NCBI RefSeq assembly: GCF_034479375.1
Contig: NZ_CP140155.1
Location: forward strand, 4,502,501-4,566,500
Direction of reading: 5' to 3'
DNA length: 64,000 nucleotides
Source of the DNA: Rhodopseudomonas palustris
Lineage (GTDB): Bacteria; Pseudomonadota; Alphaproteobacteria; Rhizobiales; Xanthobacteraceae
The position numbers were made by a program, and so were the translations under genes. Below, one piece after another: positions 8,389 through 17,853 of this stretch (positions within the stretch are counted from its first letter, which is position 1; each line of letters begins with the position of its first letter). The notes under the pieces are model-generated. The model did not search any database and was not told the DNA's origin. It saw only the letters and a program-made list of their open reading frames with translations.

Positions 8389-8994
8389 ATGGCCATCGCG
8401 GTCGCAGGCCCCGAGATCGAACGTCTGATCCAGTTGCTGGCGCGGCTGCCGGGTCTCGGCCCGCGCTCGGCGCGGCGCGCCGCGCTGCATCTGATCAAGA
8501 AGCGCGACGCGCTGATGTCGCCGCTCGCCTCGGCGCTGCAGGTCGCGATCGACAAGATCGAGGTCTGCAAGACCTGCGGCAACATCGATACGCAGAATCC
8601 CTGCACGGTGTGCACCGATCCGCGTCGCGATCCGTCGATCATCGTGGTGGTGGCCGACGTCGCCGATCTGTGGGCGCTCGAACGCGCTTCCGCCACCAAT
8701 GGCCGCTATCACGTGCTCGGCGCGACGCTGTCGCCGCTCGACGGCGTCGGCCCCGACGATTTGACCATCGACGCGCTGGTGGCGCGCGCCCATGATCCCG
8801 CGGTCGGCGAGATCATCCTGGCGCTCAACGCCACGGTCGACGGCCAGACCACGGCGCATTACGTCACCGACCTGCTGCAGGACGCGGGCGTCAAGGTGAC
8901 GCGGCTCGCCCACGGCGTCCCGGTCGGCGGCGAACTCGACTATCTCGACGAAGGCACGCTGTCGGCCGCGATGCGGCAGCGGACCCTGTTCTGA
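8389..8994 (+). CDS. recR: Recombination mediator protein RecR
   Basis: Works with RecF and RecO to load RecA at gaps in DNA. The 201-residue length is standard. It has the helix-hairpin-helix [10 protein letters not shown] (21-30), a four-cysteine zinc finger (C60, C63, C72, C75), a Toprim domain from about residue 80 ([13 protein letters not shown]) and the C-terminal tail with [16 protein letters not shown]. It follows the ybaB-family gene in the conserved dnaX-ybaB-recR group. A 101-base gap separates it from ybaB, so it may have its own promoter. Confidence 0.95.
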   Translation: MAIAVAGPEIERLIQLLARLPGLGPRSARRAALHLIKKRDALMSPLASALQVAIDKIEVCKTCGNIDTQNPCTVCTDPRRDPSIIVVVADVADLWALERASATNGRYHVLGATLSPLDGVGPDDLTIDALVARAHDPAVGEIILALNATVDGQTTAHYVTDLLQDAGVKVTRLAHGVPVGGELDYLDEGTLSAAMRQRTLF

Positions 8995-9013
8995 ACCACC
9001 GGAAATGGACCTG

Positions 9014-9439
9014 ATGATCGAACGACTGCTGAAATCCTCGCTGATTGTCGCCGCGCTGATGGTGCTCCCGGTCTTGCCTGCGCGCGCGCAGGCCGCCGAC
9101 AGTCAGGCAGCGCTGCCGAAGCCGAAGGCGATGAAGGTGGGCGACGTGCTCAGCGGCGAACTCACCGCGATGCGCTCGCGCGCCAGGGCCAAGGGCAAGA
9201 AGGGTCCGGTGTATCAGCTCGTCAGCGAGCCGCGCCGGCTGCCGCCGCCGTCCGGCCTGTGCAATCTCGAGAACGGGCCGGAAACGTTCCAGATCGTGCC
9301 CGCCAGCGACGCCCAGGCGGCGCAGCTCAAATCGCGCCTCGGCAAGAACGTGGTGCTGAAAGTCGAGTCGGTGGCCTGCGCCGAGGAGGCCGGGCAGTAC
9401 AGCGAGGCTGTGGTGACGAAGTGGAGCCTGGTGAACTAA
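9014..9439 (+). CDS. Exported hypothetical protein
   Basis: About 141 residues with a clear signal peptide: positively charged MIERLLKSS, a hydrophobic core and cleavage near ARAQA, so the mature protein is periplasmic or secreted. The mature part has two cysteines (CNLE and VACAEE) that could form a disulfide bond. No family is recognised. An in-frame ATG at 9005 exists, but GGAA at 9001-9004 is better spaced for the ATG at 9014. It lies 10-20 bases after the recR stop and may be read through from it. Confidence 0.7.
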   Translation: MIERLLKSSLIVAALMVLPVLPARAQAADSQAALPKPKAMKVGDVLSGELTAMRSRARAKGKKGPVYQLVSEPRRLPPPSGLCNLENGPETFQIVPASDAQAAQLKSRLGKNVVLKVESVACAEEAGQYSEAVVTKWSLVN

Positions 9440-9470
9440 GCGGCCGCTTGATCACGCCGTAATTCTCTCC

Positions 9471-9558
9471 GTCATGCCCGGGCTTGTCCCGGGCATCCAC
9501 GAACAGGCGCCTGCGTCGATGTAAGAACGTGGATGGCCGGGACAAGCCCGGCCATGAC
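9471..9558. repeat. 88-bp REPIN-like repeat, copy 1
   Basis: Two 31-bp arms around a 26-bp variable centre, from GTCATGCCCGGG to CCCGGCCATGAC. It lies between two convergent genes. Three more copies of exactly the same length are at 20812, 34397 and 59313. Confidence 0.85.
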
Positions 9559-9589
9559 GACGTTTGAGCAAGAACAAAGCGGTGCGGGT

Positions 9590-10963
9590 CTAAACCCTCA
9601 CCGGTCCGAGCGCCGTGAAATGATCGCGGCGCTGCAGCCAGAGCAGTAGCACCAGGCTCGGCGCGGCGACCGCGACGCTGATGATGAAGAACGCCGGCCA
9701 GCCGGTCGCCTGCGCCACATAGCCGGCGCCCGCCGACAGATAGGTCCGCCCCACCGCCGACAGCGCCGTCAGCAGCGCGTATTGCGTGGCGGTGTGCAGC
9801 GGGTTCTGGCATAGCGCCGACAGATACGCGACGAAGATCACGGTGCCGATCGCGCCGGTGAAATTCTCGACCGAAATCGCCAGCGCCAGCGCCCATTGGT
9901 TGACGCCGACGGTCGCGAGCCATGCGAACGCCAGATTCGACAGCGCCTGCAGCACAGCGCCGATCCACAGGCTGGCGACCAGCGAGTAACGTCGCGCCAG
10001 GAAGCCGCCGGCGAAGCCGCCGATCAGCGTGGCGGCGAGGCCGACGCCCTTGACGATCGCCGCGTAGTCGTTCCGCGAAAAGCCGAGGTCGATCACGAAC
10101 GGCGCCGTCATGGTGCCGGAGAACGCGTCGGTGAATTTGAACAGCACCACGAAAGCCAGCACCGCCAGAGCATCTTTGCGGATGAGAAATTCCGAGAACG
10201 CGCCGATCGCCGCGCGCGTCACCCGGGTGAATGCGGTTTCGCCGCTGGTGGCGGCCTCGGCGCGGCGCGATTGCTCCGGTTCGGTCGCGAGCAGTGCCGT
10301 GACCGTGCCGATCAGCACCATGCCGGCCATCGTCACATAGCCCCACATCCAGGCGTCGGCGCGCGCGAGGCCGGTGCCCTCATAGGCGCTGACCAGAAAC
10401 AGCACGCCCGCGGTCGAGATCAGCATCCCGATCCGGTACGCCGCCACATAGGACGCCATGCCGGCCGCCTGCTCATTCTCCGGCAGGCTCTCGACGCGGA
10501 ACGCATCGACCACGATGTCCTGCGTCGCCGACGCGGCCGCGACCAGCAGTGCGCCGATCGCGACGAACAGCGGCGCATGCGCCGGATCGGTCAGCGCCAG
10601 CAGCAGGATCGCTCCGATCAGCAGCAGTTGGGTCGCGACCAGCCAGCCGCGGCGGCGGCCGAACCAGCGCGACAGCAGCGGCACGTGCAGCGCGTCGACC
10701 ACCGGCGCCCAGATGAATTTCAGCGTGTAGGGCGTGCCGACCAGCGCGAACAGGCCGATGGTGCCGAGATCGACGCCGGATTCGCGCATCCACACCAGCA
10801 GCGTCGAGCCCGACAGCGCCAGCGGTAACCCGGACGAGAAGCCGAGAAACAGCACGATCAGCACGCGCGGCTGCAGATACACCGTCACCGCCTCGCGCCA
10901 GCCCGGCTTGGCCGGGGCGACGGGAGGCAGCGGCTCTGGATTCGATGCGGCGTCAGCGTTCAT
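9590..10963 (-). CDS. AmpG-like muropeptide MFS transporter
   Basis: A 457-residue inner-membrane permease of the AmpG family within the major facilitator superfamily. AmpG proteins import anhydromuropeptides for cell-wall recycling. The diagnostic start is LGFSSGLPLALSGSTLLVWM (about residues 39-58), followed by the motif KFIWAPVVDALHVP and about 12 hydrophobic segments. The N-terminal 25 residues are Pro/Ala-rich and cytoplasmic. The ATG at 10963 (MNADAAS) is the start; the frame runs on upstream only through the antisense of the transposase. Its promoter region may have been affected by the IS element 73 bases upstream. Confidence 0.88.
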   Translation of the reverse strand: MNADAASNPEPLPPVAPAKPGWREAVTVYLQPRVLIVLFLGFSSGLPLALSGSTLLVWMRESGVDLGTIGLFALVGTPYTLKFIWAPVVDALHVPLLSRWFGRRRGWLVATQLLLIGAILLLALTDPAHAPLFVAIGALLVAAASATQDIVVDAFRVESLPENEQAAGMASYVAAYRIGMLISTAGVLFLVSAYEGTGLARADAWMWGYVTMAGMVLIGTVTALLATEPEQSRRAEAATSGETAFTRVTRAAIGAFSEFLIRKDALAVLAFVVLFKFTDAFSGTMTAPFVIDLGFSRNDYAAIVKGVGLAATLIGGFAGGFLARRYSLVASLWIGAVLQALSNLAFAWLATVGVNQWALALAISVENFTGAIGTVIFVAYLSALCQNPLHTATQYALLTALSAVGRTYLSAGAGYVAQATGWPAFFIISVAVAAPSLVLLLWLQRRDHFTALGPVRV

Positions 10964-11017
10964 GTTTGGGGTGGTAGCAGATTCGAGCGTCGGATGGCAT
11001 TCGCTGCAATTTCGACG

Positions 11018-11035
11018 GTCATCGCCCGGCTTGAC
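11018..11035. repeat. REP-like element, left fragment split by the IS
   Basis: GTCATCGCCCGGCTTGAC is the first half of a hairpin whose other half resumes at 12457. GCTTGAC (11029-11035) is repeated at 12450-12456 as the target duplication. Joined, the stem is CGCCCG/CGGGCG with GCTTGAC at the tip. Confidence 0.75.
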
Positions 11036-12449
11036 CCTACGACATTCACACATCTGCTTTGGCTGTTGCGGGCGGCAGCTTTCTCTGACTCGATAGTGGT
11101 CGAGATCTGAGGAGGAGCAGATGGACGTTGGTTTGGGACGGTTCGGTGACCGGCGCCTGGAAAAAGGGGGGCCTGCTTGCTGGCTCGGCTGGTCGACGTC
11201 GGTCGCGCGGGGATCAGCGTGCGCCGGGTCGGCGGAGATCGTGCGGGCGAGATCCGCTTCACCCGGTTTCTGCGTAATCCCCGAGTGACGCCACAGGAGA
11301 TGGTGGCGCATGCCAGGGCGCGCACCGCCGGGCTGGTCGAGGGCCGCCACATTCTGGCGATCCAGGACACCACGACGCTGCGCGATGACGGCAAGCTGTG
11401 CAGCTTGAACCTGCACCCGACGATCGCCGTCGATGCCGCCGATGGCGCATTGCTCGGGCTTGTCGATGCGGTGTTTCTCAGCCGCGTCGGCGGCACCAAA
11501 CGGCTGTGTGCCAAACGGCCGTTCGCCGACAAGGAAAGCCGACGCTGGCTCGATGCGACCAGGGCGGCGGCCGGTCTGGTCGCCGCGGGCGCAGCTTGCG
11601 TGACCGTCATCGCCGACCGCGAAGGCGACATCTACGATGAGTTCGCCTGCCGGCCGGCAGAAACCGAACTGTTGATCCGCGCCCATCATGATCGCGCTCT
11701 GGAAGGCGGCGGCAGGCTGTACGACTGCATGGCTCAGGTGGCCGAGCTTGGCCGCGAGACCATCGATCTGCCGGCTAATCCGGGCCGGTCGGCGCGTCGG
11801 GTGACGCTGGCGCTTCGTGCCCGCGAGATCACCTTGAAGCGACCCAAGCGCAACCATCCGGCCGAAGCGGCGCATCTGCCCAAGAGCGTGACGCTGACCT
11901 TGGTGGAAGCGCGCGAGATCGATCCGCCGCCCTCGGTGGCGCCGGTGCATTGGCGTCTGCTGACGACGCACGAGGTGACGACGCTGGCGCAAGCTCTGCT
12001 GATCACCAGGTTCTATCGCCAGCGCTGGACCATCGAGCAAGTCTTCCGCCTGATGAAGACCAAGGGCTTCGACATCGAAGCGGTGCGTATCGCCGAGGGC
12101 GGACCGTTCGAGAACCTGACCACCGCGACTCTGATCGCCGCGATCCAGGTGCTGCAGATGGTGCGTGAACGCGATGGTGCAGCCGGCCGGCCGATGCAGG
12201 ACACGTTCGACCCCGACGATGAGCCGGCGCTCCAAACCATCTGCCGAACACTGGAGGGCAGCACCGCGAAACAGAAAAACCCGCATCCGCCAGGATCACT
12301 CGCCTACGCCAGTTGGATCTGCGCCCGCCTTGGCGGATGGACCGGCTACTACGGCAAGCCAGGCCCCATCGTGATCCTCCACGGCCTCCAATCCCTCAGA
12401 GCCATGCTCGCAGGCTGGAAGCTAAGGCCAGATGTGTGAATCTCGTAGG
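11036..12449 (+). mobile_element. IS4-family insertion sequence, complete, 1414 bp
   Basis: Ends are defined by 21-bp terminal inverted repeats (11036-11056 and 12429-12449) that match at 20 of 21 positions and share the core ATTCACACATCTG. They are flanked by a 7-bp direct repeat, GCTTGAC, at 11029-11035 and 12450-12456. One transposase gene fills the element, and its stop lies inside the right inverted repeat. The family is assigned from the YREK signature of the transposase. The short target duplication suits the IS4 subgroups that make 7-8 bp repeats. It sits in the apex of a REP hairpin. Confidence 0.92.
11121..12439 (+). CDS. IS4-family transposase, needs a -1 frameshift
   Basis: AGGAGGAG precedes the ATG at 11121, which opens MDVGLGRFGDRRLEKGG, the Tnp DNA-binding start with GDRRLEK. 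That frame then runs into a stop, while the rest of the transposase continues in the -1 frame from ACLLARLVDVG at about 11171 to TGA 12437-12439. The crossover is an A5G6 run (11161-11171). A -1 slip on GGGGGG joins the parts into about 440 residues. The catalytic core has QDTT (D1), IADREGDIYDE (D2) and Y-x2-R-x3-E-x6-K in YRQRWTIEQVFRLMK (E3). Either programmed frameshifting or a one-base deletion explains the break. Confidence 0.85.
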
Positions 12450-12456
12450 GCTTGAC

Positions 12457-12572
12457 CGGGCGACCCAGTACTCACCGCCGATCGTTGTGAAGCATGCGGG
12501 ATATCCGGCGAGGACGTCGTTCGGCAACAGATGCTCCGGAATACTGGATCACCCGCTTTCGCGGGTGATGAC
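12457..12572. repeat. REP-like element, right fragment split by the IS
   Basis: Resumes the hairpin broken at 11035 with CGGGCGACCCAGTA. It continues through a variable spacer to TACTGGATCACCCGCTTTCG and closes GCGGGTGATGAC. With 11018-11035 it makes one two-hairpin element. It separates the IS from rmuC. Confidence 0.75.
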
Positions 12573-12598
12573 GGCTCCTTTGGGGCGCCGTCGCGGAC

Positions 12599-13837
12599 TT
12601 AGGTTGAAACGACCTCGTCGATCTTGAAGGCGCGCGAGGCGAACAGCTCGGCGCGGTCCGGCGCCAGCGGCGCCTCGTTGCTCGATGTCGACGTCGATGT
12701 CGGCGCTGGGGCGTCGGGCGCCGCAAAATCCAGCTCCTCGATCCGCGCGGCGCGGCGTTCGATCTTGTCGGCGGAGACGAGAATCTGGCGGACGTCGTCA
12801 TTGACCTGGCCGAAATGCGTCTGCAGCTTGGTGACGCGCTCGCGCAGGCGCGCGAGATCGTCGCCGAGGCTCAGCACCTCGGTGCGGATCTGGTCGGCGG
12901 CGTCGCGCATCCGCGCGTCCTTGAGGATCTGCTGCATCACCTGGATCGCCAGCATCAAGAGCGACGGCGACACCAGCACGATGCGGGCCCGATAGGCCTT
13001 CTGGATGACGTCGTCGAAGCCGTCGTGGATTTCGGCATAGACCGATTCCGACGGCACGAACATCAGCGCGGTGTCCTGGGTCTCGCCGGGGATCAGGTAT
13101 TTGTCGGCGATGTCGCCGACATGGCGCATCACGTCGATCCGCAGCCGTTGCGACGCCGCCTTCTTCTCGTCGTCGGTCCGCGCCTCGCGCAGCGCAGTGA
13201 CGGCTTCCAGCGGAAACTTGGCGTCGATGCACAGCGGCCGCTGGTCGGGCAGGAACACCACGCAATCCGGGCGCTTGCCGGTCGAGAGCGTGTACTGGAA
13301 CGCGTAGGCGCCCTTCGGCATGCCGTCCTGCACGATCGATTCCATCCGCGCCTGGCCGAATGCGCCGCGCGCCTGCTTGTTGGCGAGCACGTCGCGCAGC
13401 GTCGTCACCTGGTCGGTCAGCTCGGTGAGGTTCTCGTGCGCGCGGTCGATGATGCCGAGCCGCTCGTGCAGCGCCTGCAGGCTTTCCATGGTGTGGCGCG
13501 TCGATTGCGTCATCGACTGGCCGAAGCGGTGGCTGACATTGTCGAGCCGCTCGCTGACGGCACGCGCCATCTCGGCCTGCCTGCCGGCCAACGCTCGGCC
13601 CATCGCATCGACGCGGCCGTTGGCTTCGCTCTGGAACCGGATCAGGTCCGACAGTCGCTGCTCCAGGTCCGACGCACGGCGAGCCTGCTCCAGCGCCGCG
13701 GCGCCGCCGCCCTGCAGCCCGCGCGCGATCACCAGCACGATGGCCAGCAGCAACAGCAACGCCATCGTACCGGTGCCGACCAGCGCGGCGCCGACGCTGA
13801 CCGGGGCGTCGCCCAGAGTGAACAGAATCTCGTGCAT
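12599..13837 (-). CDS. rmuC: DNA recombination protein RmuC
   Basis: A 412-residue protein of the RmuC family, thought to be a nuclease-fold factor that limits inversions at short inverted repeats. A transmembrane segment lies at about residues 11-38 (VSVGAALVGTGTMALLLLLA). A long coiled coil follows (about 50-150, with EQRLSDLIRFQSEANGR). The conserved RmuC domain is at about 160-340, including RPDCVVFLPDQRPLCIDAKFP and MFVPSESVYAEI. A Ser/Thr-rich tail follows. The ATG at 13837 (MHEILFTLG) is preferred over a weaker start at 13861. It is divergent from def across 149 bases. Confidence 0.9.
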   Translation of the reverse strand: MHEILFTLGDAPVSVGAALVGTGTMALLLLLAIVLVIARGLQGGGAAALEQARRASDLEQRLSDLIRFQSEANGRVDAMGRALAGRQAEMARAVSERLDNVSHRFGQSMTQSTRHTMESLQALHERLGIIDRAHENLTELTDQVTTLRDVLANKQARGAFGQARMESIVQDGMPKGAYAFQYTLSTGKRPDCVVFLPDQRPLCIDAKFPLEAVTALREARTDDEKKAASQRLRIDVMRHVGDIADKYLIPGETQDTALMFVPSESVYAEIHDGFDDVIQKAYRARIVLVSPSLLMLAIQVMQQILKDARMRDAADQIRTEVLSLGDDLARLRERVTKLQTHFGQVNDDVRQILVSADKIERRAARIEELDFAAPDAPAPTSTSTSSNEAPLAPDRAELFASRAFKIDEVVST

Positions 13838-13986
13838 CGGCCGGACCGTAGCAGATCGCACGGCATTTGCGAACGAAGAGAGAACATCACGCTGAACAGA
13901 TCTTTAAGCCGGCCCGCGCCGAAAGTGGCAGAGCCTCCGGTCGGTCCCGGATTGACCGCAAAGCGCGCGCGCCTTAAATCGCCGCC

Positions 13987-14514
13987 ATGGCCCTGCGCGA
14001 AATCATCATCCTGCCCGATAAGCGGCTGCGTGAAATCTCCAAGCCCGTCGCCGAGGTGACGCCGGAGATCCGCAAGCTCGCGGACGATATGTTCGAGAGC
14101 ATGTACGAGGCGCCCGGCATCGGGCTGGCGGCGATTCAGATCGCCGAGCCGGTGCGGCTGATCACGATGGACATCGTGCGCAAGGAGGGCAACGGCCAGA
14201 GCGATCCGCGCGCCTTCATCAATCCGGAGATCGTGGGCGCGTCGGCCGAGCTGAACGTCTACGAGGAAGGCTGCCTGTCGATCCCCGAATACTACGCCGA
14301 GGTCGAACGCCCGAAGACGGTGCGGATCCGCTACACCGATCTCGACGGGCAGGTGAAGGAAGAGGACGCCGACGGGCTGTTCGCGACCTGCATCCAGCAC
14401 GAGATCGACCACCTCAACGGCGTGCTGTTCGTCGACCATCTGTCGAAGCTGAAGCGCGCGATGGTGGTCCGCAAGTTCGAGAAGGCCGCCAAGCGCGGTA
14501 TCAAATACGTCTGA
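13987..14514 (+). CDS. def: Peptide deformylase
   Basis: Removes the formyl group from nascent protein N-termini, using a bound metal ion. The 175-residue protein has all three motifs: GIGLAAIQ (44-51), EGCLS (94-98) with the metal Cys, and HEIDH (138-142) with the two metal His and the catalytic Glu. It is the first gene of the run def - fmt - truA. This pairs the deformylase with the enzyme that adds the formyl group. Confidence 0.97.
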   Translation: MALREIIILPDKRLREISKPVAEVTPEIRKLADDMFESMYEAPGIGLAAIQIAEPVRLITMDIVRKEGNGQSDPRAFINPEIVGASAELNVYEEGCLSIPEYYAEVERPKTVRIRYTDLDGQVKEEDADGLFATCIQHEIDHLNGVLFVDHLSKLKRAMVVRKFEKAAKRGIKYV

Positions 14515-14589
14515 GCGCTTGCGCAGATGACCGGCCGACGCATTGCGGCGCCCGGCCCTTCGTCGGCCCAGACCTGGGACCCTCACGCC

Positions 14590-15522
14590 ATGCCGCTTCG
14601 CCTCGTCTTCATGGGCACGCCCGATTTCGCGGTGCCGACGCTGCTCGCTTTGTCGGGGCACGGGCACGACATCGCCGCGGTCTACACCCGCGAGCCGAAG
14701 CCCGCCGGGCGCGGGATGAAGCTGCAGGACAGTCCGGTGGCGCAGGAGGCCAAGCGGCTCGGGATTCCGGTGCTGACGCCGAAGACGCTGAAGACCGACG
14801 ACGCGCTGGCGGAGTTCCGCAGCCACGAGGCCGACGCCGCGGTGGTCGTCGCCTACGGCATGATTCTGCCGCAGGCGATCCTGGATGCACCAAAGCTCGG
14901 CTGCTACAATCTGCACGGCTCGCTGCTGCCACGCTGGCGGGGGGCTGCGCCGCTCAACCGCGCGATCATGGCGGGCGACGCCGAGAGCGGCGTGATGGTG
15001 ATGAAGATGGACGCCGGGCTCGACACCGGCGACGTCGCGATGGCGGAGCGGATCGCCATCACCGATGCGATGACCGTCACCGATCTGCACGATTCGCTGG
15101 CGCGGCTCGGCGCCGATCTGATGGTGCGGGCGATGGCGGCGCTGGAGCGCGGCGGGCTGCAACTCACCCGGCAGAGCGAGGACGGCGTCACCTACGCCGC
15201 CAAGATCGATAAGGCCGAGGCGAAAATCGATTTCGCCCGGCCGGCGCAGGCGGTGCTGCGCCACATTCACGGCCTGTCGCCGTTTCCGGGCGCGTGGTGC
15301 GAATTGCCGATCGACGGCGAGGTGGTGCGGGTGAAGGTGTTGCGCTGCGCGCTCGCGGACGGCCGCGGCACGCCCGGCGAGGTGCTCGACGACCGTCTCA
15401 CCATCGCCTGCGCGGACGGCGCGATCCGCGTGCAGCAATTGCAGCGCGCCGGCAAGCAGCCAATGCAGGCCGACGAGTTTCTGCGCGGCACGCCGATCGC
15501 GGCGGGCGCGCGGGTGGGGTAG
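14590..15522 (+). CDS. fmt: Methionyl-tRNA formyltransferase
   Basis: Formylates initiator Met-tRNA with 10-formyl-THF. At 310 residues it is close to the E. coli length. [20 protein letters not shown] opens the Rossmann-type N-domain. The catalytic block [20 protein letters not shown] is at about residues 106-125, with the His of HGS and the later Asp in DAGLDTGD (about 141-148). The C-terminal OB-like domain starts near 205. An open frame reaches 14527, but the ATG at 14590 fits the family start. The stop lies 15 bases before an 85-bp REP repeat. Confidence 0.95.
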   Translation: MPLRLVFMGTPDFAVPTLLALSGHGHDIAAVYTREPKPAGRGMKLQDSPVAQEAKRLGIPVLTPKTLKTDDALAEFRSHEADAAVVVAYGMILPQAILDAPKLGCYNLHGSLLPRWRGAAPLNRAIMAGDAESGVMVMKMDAGLDTGDVAMAERIAITDAMTVTDLHDSLARLGADLMVRAMAALERGGLQLTRQSEDGVTYAAKIDKAEAKIDFARPAQAVLRHIHGLSPFPGAWCELPIDGEVVRVKVLRCALADGRGTPGEVLDDRLTIACADGAIRVQQLQRAGKQPMQADEFLRGTPIAAGARVG

Positions 15523-15537
15523 TCGAGCGTTGCACGC

Positions 15538-15622
15538 CTCATGCGCGGGCTTGACCCGCGCATCCTTCCTCGAAACAAATCTCTCTTGAATGATGGATTG
15601 CCGGGTCAAGCCCGGCAATGAC
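15538..15622. repeat. 85-bp REPIN-like repeat of the GCGCGGG/TGCCGGG class
   Basis: Arms CATGCGCGGGCTTGACCCGC and GCCGGGTCAAGCCCGGCAAT flank an AT-richer centre. It is related to the 99-bp units at 2857 and 3159. The right arm ends only 13 bases before the truA ATG, so the truA leader lies in the repeat. Confidence 0.8.
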
Positions 15623-15635
15623 ACCGAACAGGGTC

Positions 15636-16373
15636 ATGCCCCGCTACAAACTCACCATCGAATATGACGGCGCGCCGTTCTGCGGCTGGCAGTTGCAGCC
15701 GACGCTGCCGTCGGTGCAGGGCGCGCTGGAGGCCGCCGCGCTGGCGACCTGCGGCGAGGCGGTTCGTGTTCACGGCGCCGGCCGCACCGACGCCGGCGTG
15801 CATGCGCTCGGACAGGTCGCGCATCTCGACATCACCAAGCCTTTTCGCGCCGACCGGCTGCGCGACGCGCTGAATGCGCATGTGCGGCCACATCCGATCG
15901 CGGTGCTGTCGGCGGAGATCGTCCCCGATAGTTTCGAGGCGCGGTTCTCGGCGATCCGGCGGCACTACCGCTATCGCATCGTCAACCGCCGCTCCAACCT
16001 CGCGCTCGACATCGGCAAGGTGTGGCGGGTGCCGAAGCCGCTCGACAGCGGCGCGATGCACCGCGCAGCGCAAGTGCTGATCGGCAAGCACGACTTCACC
16101 ACCTTCCGCGACACCGAGTGCCAGGCCGCCTCGCCGGACAAGACGCTCGATGTGCTCGACGTGGTGCGGAACGGCGACGCCGTCGACGTGATCACGTCGG
16201 CGCGCTCCTATCTGCACAGCCAGGTGCGCTCGATGGTCGGCTCGCTGGTGTGGGTCGGCGAGGGGCGCTGGAGCGCGGATGATCTCGCGGCGGCACTGGC
16301 GGCACGAAAGCGCTCGGCATGCGGCCCCGTGGCGCCGCCGGACGGGTTGTATCTGGTGCAGGTGGATTATTGA
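15636..16373 (+). CDS. truA: tRNA pseudouridine(38-40) synthase
   Basis: Makes pseudouridine at positions 38-40 of the tRNA anticodon arm. The 245-residue protein starts [12 protein letters not shown]. The catalytic loop [11 protein letters not shown] has Asp52. Other conserved blocks are [10 protein letters not shown] (about 115-124), KHDFTTFRD (about 151-159) and [13 protein letters not shown] (about 190-202), with the C-terminal [13 protein letters not shown]. An 18-bp longer frame from 15618 begins in the repeat arm, so the ATG at 15636 is chosen. The REP-like element just upstream separates it from fmt. Confidence 0.95.
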   Translation: MPRYKLTIEYDGAPFCGWQLQPTLPSVQGALEAAALATCGEAVRVHGAGRTDAGVHALGQVAHLDITKPFRADRLRDALNAHVRPHPIAVLSAEIVPDSFEARFSAIRRHYRYRIVNRRSNLALDIGKVWRVPKPLDSGAMHRAAQVLIGKHDFTTFRDTECQAASPDKTLDVLDVVRNGDAVDVITSARSYLHSQVRSMVGSLVWVGEGRWSADDLAAALAARKRSACGPVAPPDGLYLVQVDY

Positions 16374-16389
16374 TCTGCTCGGGCTTCTT

Positions 16390-16526
16390 CACCTCTCCCC
16401 GCGCGCGGGGAGAGGTTGGATCAGCGCGCCGCGATGATCCGGGTGAGGGGCGCCTCAGCGGGGCCGAGAGTCAGTGCCCGCGTCTCCCCTCACCCCACCC
16501 CTCTCCCCGCAAGAGCGGGGCGAGGG
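16390..16526. repeat. CTCTCCCCGC-type palindromic repeat
   Basis: CACCTCTCCCCGCGCGCGGGGAGAGG forms one hairpin. CCCCTCTCCCCGCAAGAGCGGGGCGAGGG forms the second, inverted one, with GGGTGAGGGGCG in between. It lies in the 303-base gap between truA and dapE together with the repeat at 16567. Confidence 0.7.
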
Positions 16527-16566
16527 AGCGCGCCGTACGCGTGGCGGCGTCGTGGCTCCACACCAC

Positions 16567-16664
16567 GTCATTCCGGGGCGCGCGTAGCGCGAACCCGGAA
16601 TCTCGAGATGTCCTGCTCGGTTCAGATTCCGGGTTCGGTCGCTTTGCGACCGCCCCGGAATGAC
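16567..16664. repeat. ATTCCGGG-type REPIN-like repeat, copy 1
   Basis: GTCATTCCGGGG...CCCGGAATCT forms the first hairpin and AGATTCCGGG...CCCGGAATGAC the second. The apical bases differ in the two arms. Related copies are at 23042-23144 and 32279-32425. It ends 12 bases from the dapE stop. Confidence 0.8.
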
Positions 16665-16676
16665 GGGGCGTTGTGA

Positions 16677-17846
16677 TTACTTGAAGTATCTCTCCAGCAC
16701 GCCGCGATAGATCGCGGTGAGCTTGTCGAGGTCGCTCACCGGCGTGCGTTCGTCGATCTGGTGCATGGTCTGGCCGACCAGACCGAATTCGACCACCGGG
16801 CAGTATTTGGCGATGAAGCGCGCGTCCGAGGTGCCGCCGCCGGTGTTGAGTTCGGCGGTACGGCCGGTGATTTCGGCGATCGACGCGGCGACCAGATCGG
16901 TGAATTCGCCGGGCTTGGTGACGAACACGTCGGCGTTCGACGGCAGCCACTCGATCCGGGCGCGGATGCGGTTGCCGCAGGCGGCCGCCAATCGCTGCTC
17001 GATCAGCGCCTTCAACGTCTCCTGGGTGTGGTGATCGTTGAAGCGGATGTTGAACTTGGCCCGCGCCTGCGCCGGGATCACATTGGTGGCCGGATTGCCG
17101 ACATCGACCGAGGTGAAAGCGAGATTCGACGGCTGGAACTGCGCCGAGCCCTGATCCAGCGGTTCGTCGTTGAGCGCGGTGATCAGCGCCGCGATGTCGG
17201 GAATCGGATTCGAGGCGCGGTGCGGATAGGCGACGTGGCCCTGCTGGCCGTCGACGATCAGCACGCCGGATTGCGAGCCGCGGCGGCCGATCTTGATGGT
17301 GTCGCCGATCGCCTCGACATTGCTCGGCTCGCCGACGATGCAGTGATCGAATTGCTCGCCGCGCTCGGCCGCCCATTGCAGCAGCTTGACGGTGCCGTTG
17401 ACGGCGACGTCTTCCTCGTCGCCGGTGATCAGGAACGAGATCGAGCCTTTGCCGGATTCTTGCGGCTGGCCGTCATGGGCGGCGAGATAGTCCAGCGTCG
17501 CCGCCACCGCGCAGGCGATGCCGCCCTTCATGTCGACCGCGCCGCGGCCGTACAGCAGGCCTTCGGCGACGTCGCCGGCAAACGCGCCGTGACTCCACGC
17601 GCTGTCGTCGCCGGGCGGCACCACGTCGGTGTGGCCGGCGAAGCAGAGATGCGGCGCGGCGTCCCCGATCCGGGCGTAGAGATTGTCGATGTCGGCGGTG
17701 CCGGCCTCGCTGAAGGTGACGCGATGCGTCGCAAAGCCCGCGTCTTTCAACAGCGCCTCCAACACGCCGATCGCGCCGGCGTCCGCCGGCGTCACCGACG
17801 GGCAGCGCAGCAGCGCCTGCGCGATCTCGAGCGCGGTCGCGGTCAC
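16677..17846 (-). CDS. dapE: Succinyl-diaminopimelate desuccinylase
   Basis: Zinc-dependent M20-family hydrolase that releases succinate from N-succinyl-LL-DAP, in the lysine and peptidoglycan pathway. In the 389-residue protein the metal and catalytic sites are visible: [12 protein letters not shown] (H72, D74), [10 protein letters not shown] (D105), TGDEED (E144/E145) and the C-terminal [10 protein letters not shown]. The dimerisation domain lies at about 185-305. It is directly downstream of dapD, 7 bases apart, so the two consecutive pathway steps are cotranscribed. Confidence 0.95.
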   Translation of the reverse strand: MTATALEIAQALLRCPSVTPADAGAIGVLEALLKDAGFATHRVTFSEAGTADIDNLYARIGDAAPHLCFAGHTDVVPPGDDSAWSHGAFAGDVAEGLLYGRGAVDMKGGIACAVAATLDYLAAHDGQPQESGKGSISFLITGDEEDVAVNGTVKLLQWAAERGEQFDHCIVGEPSNVEAIGDTIKIGRRGSQSGVLIVDGQQGHVAYPHRASNPIPDIAALITALNDEPLDQGSAQFQPSNLAFTSVDVGNPATNVIPAQARAKFNIRFNDHHTQETLKALIEQRLAAACGNRIRARIEWLPSNADVFVTKPGEFTDLVAASIAEITGRTAELNTGGGTSDARFIAKYCPVVEFGLVGQTMHQIDERTPVSDLDKLTAIYRGVLERYFK

Positions 17847-17853
17847 GGCGCGA

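Noticed and set aside
15618..15636. Longer truA start at 15618
   Set aside because: That ATG is part of the conserved end (CAATGAC) of a REP repeat; the ATG at 15636 begins the conserved [12 protein letters not shown].
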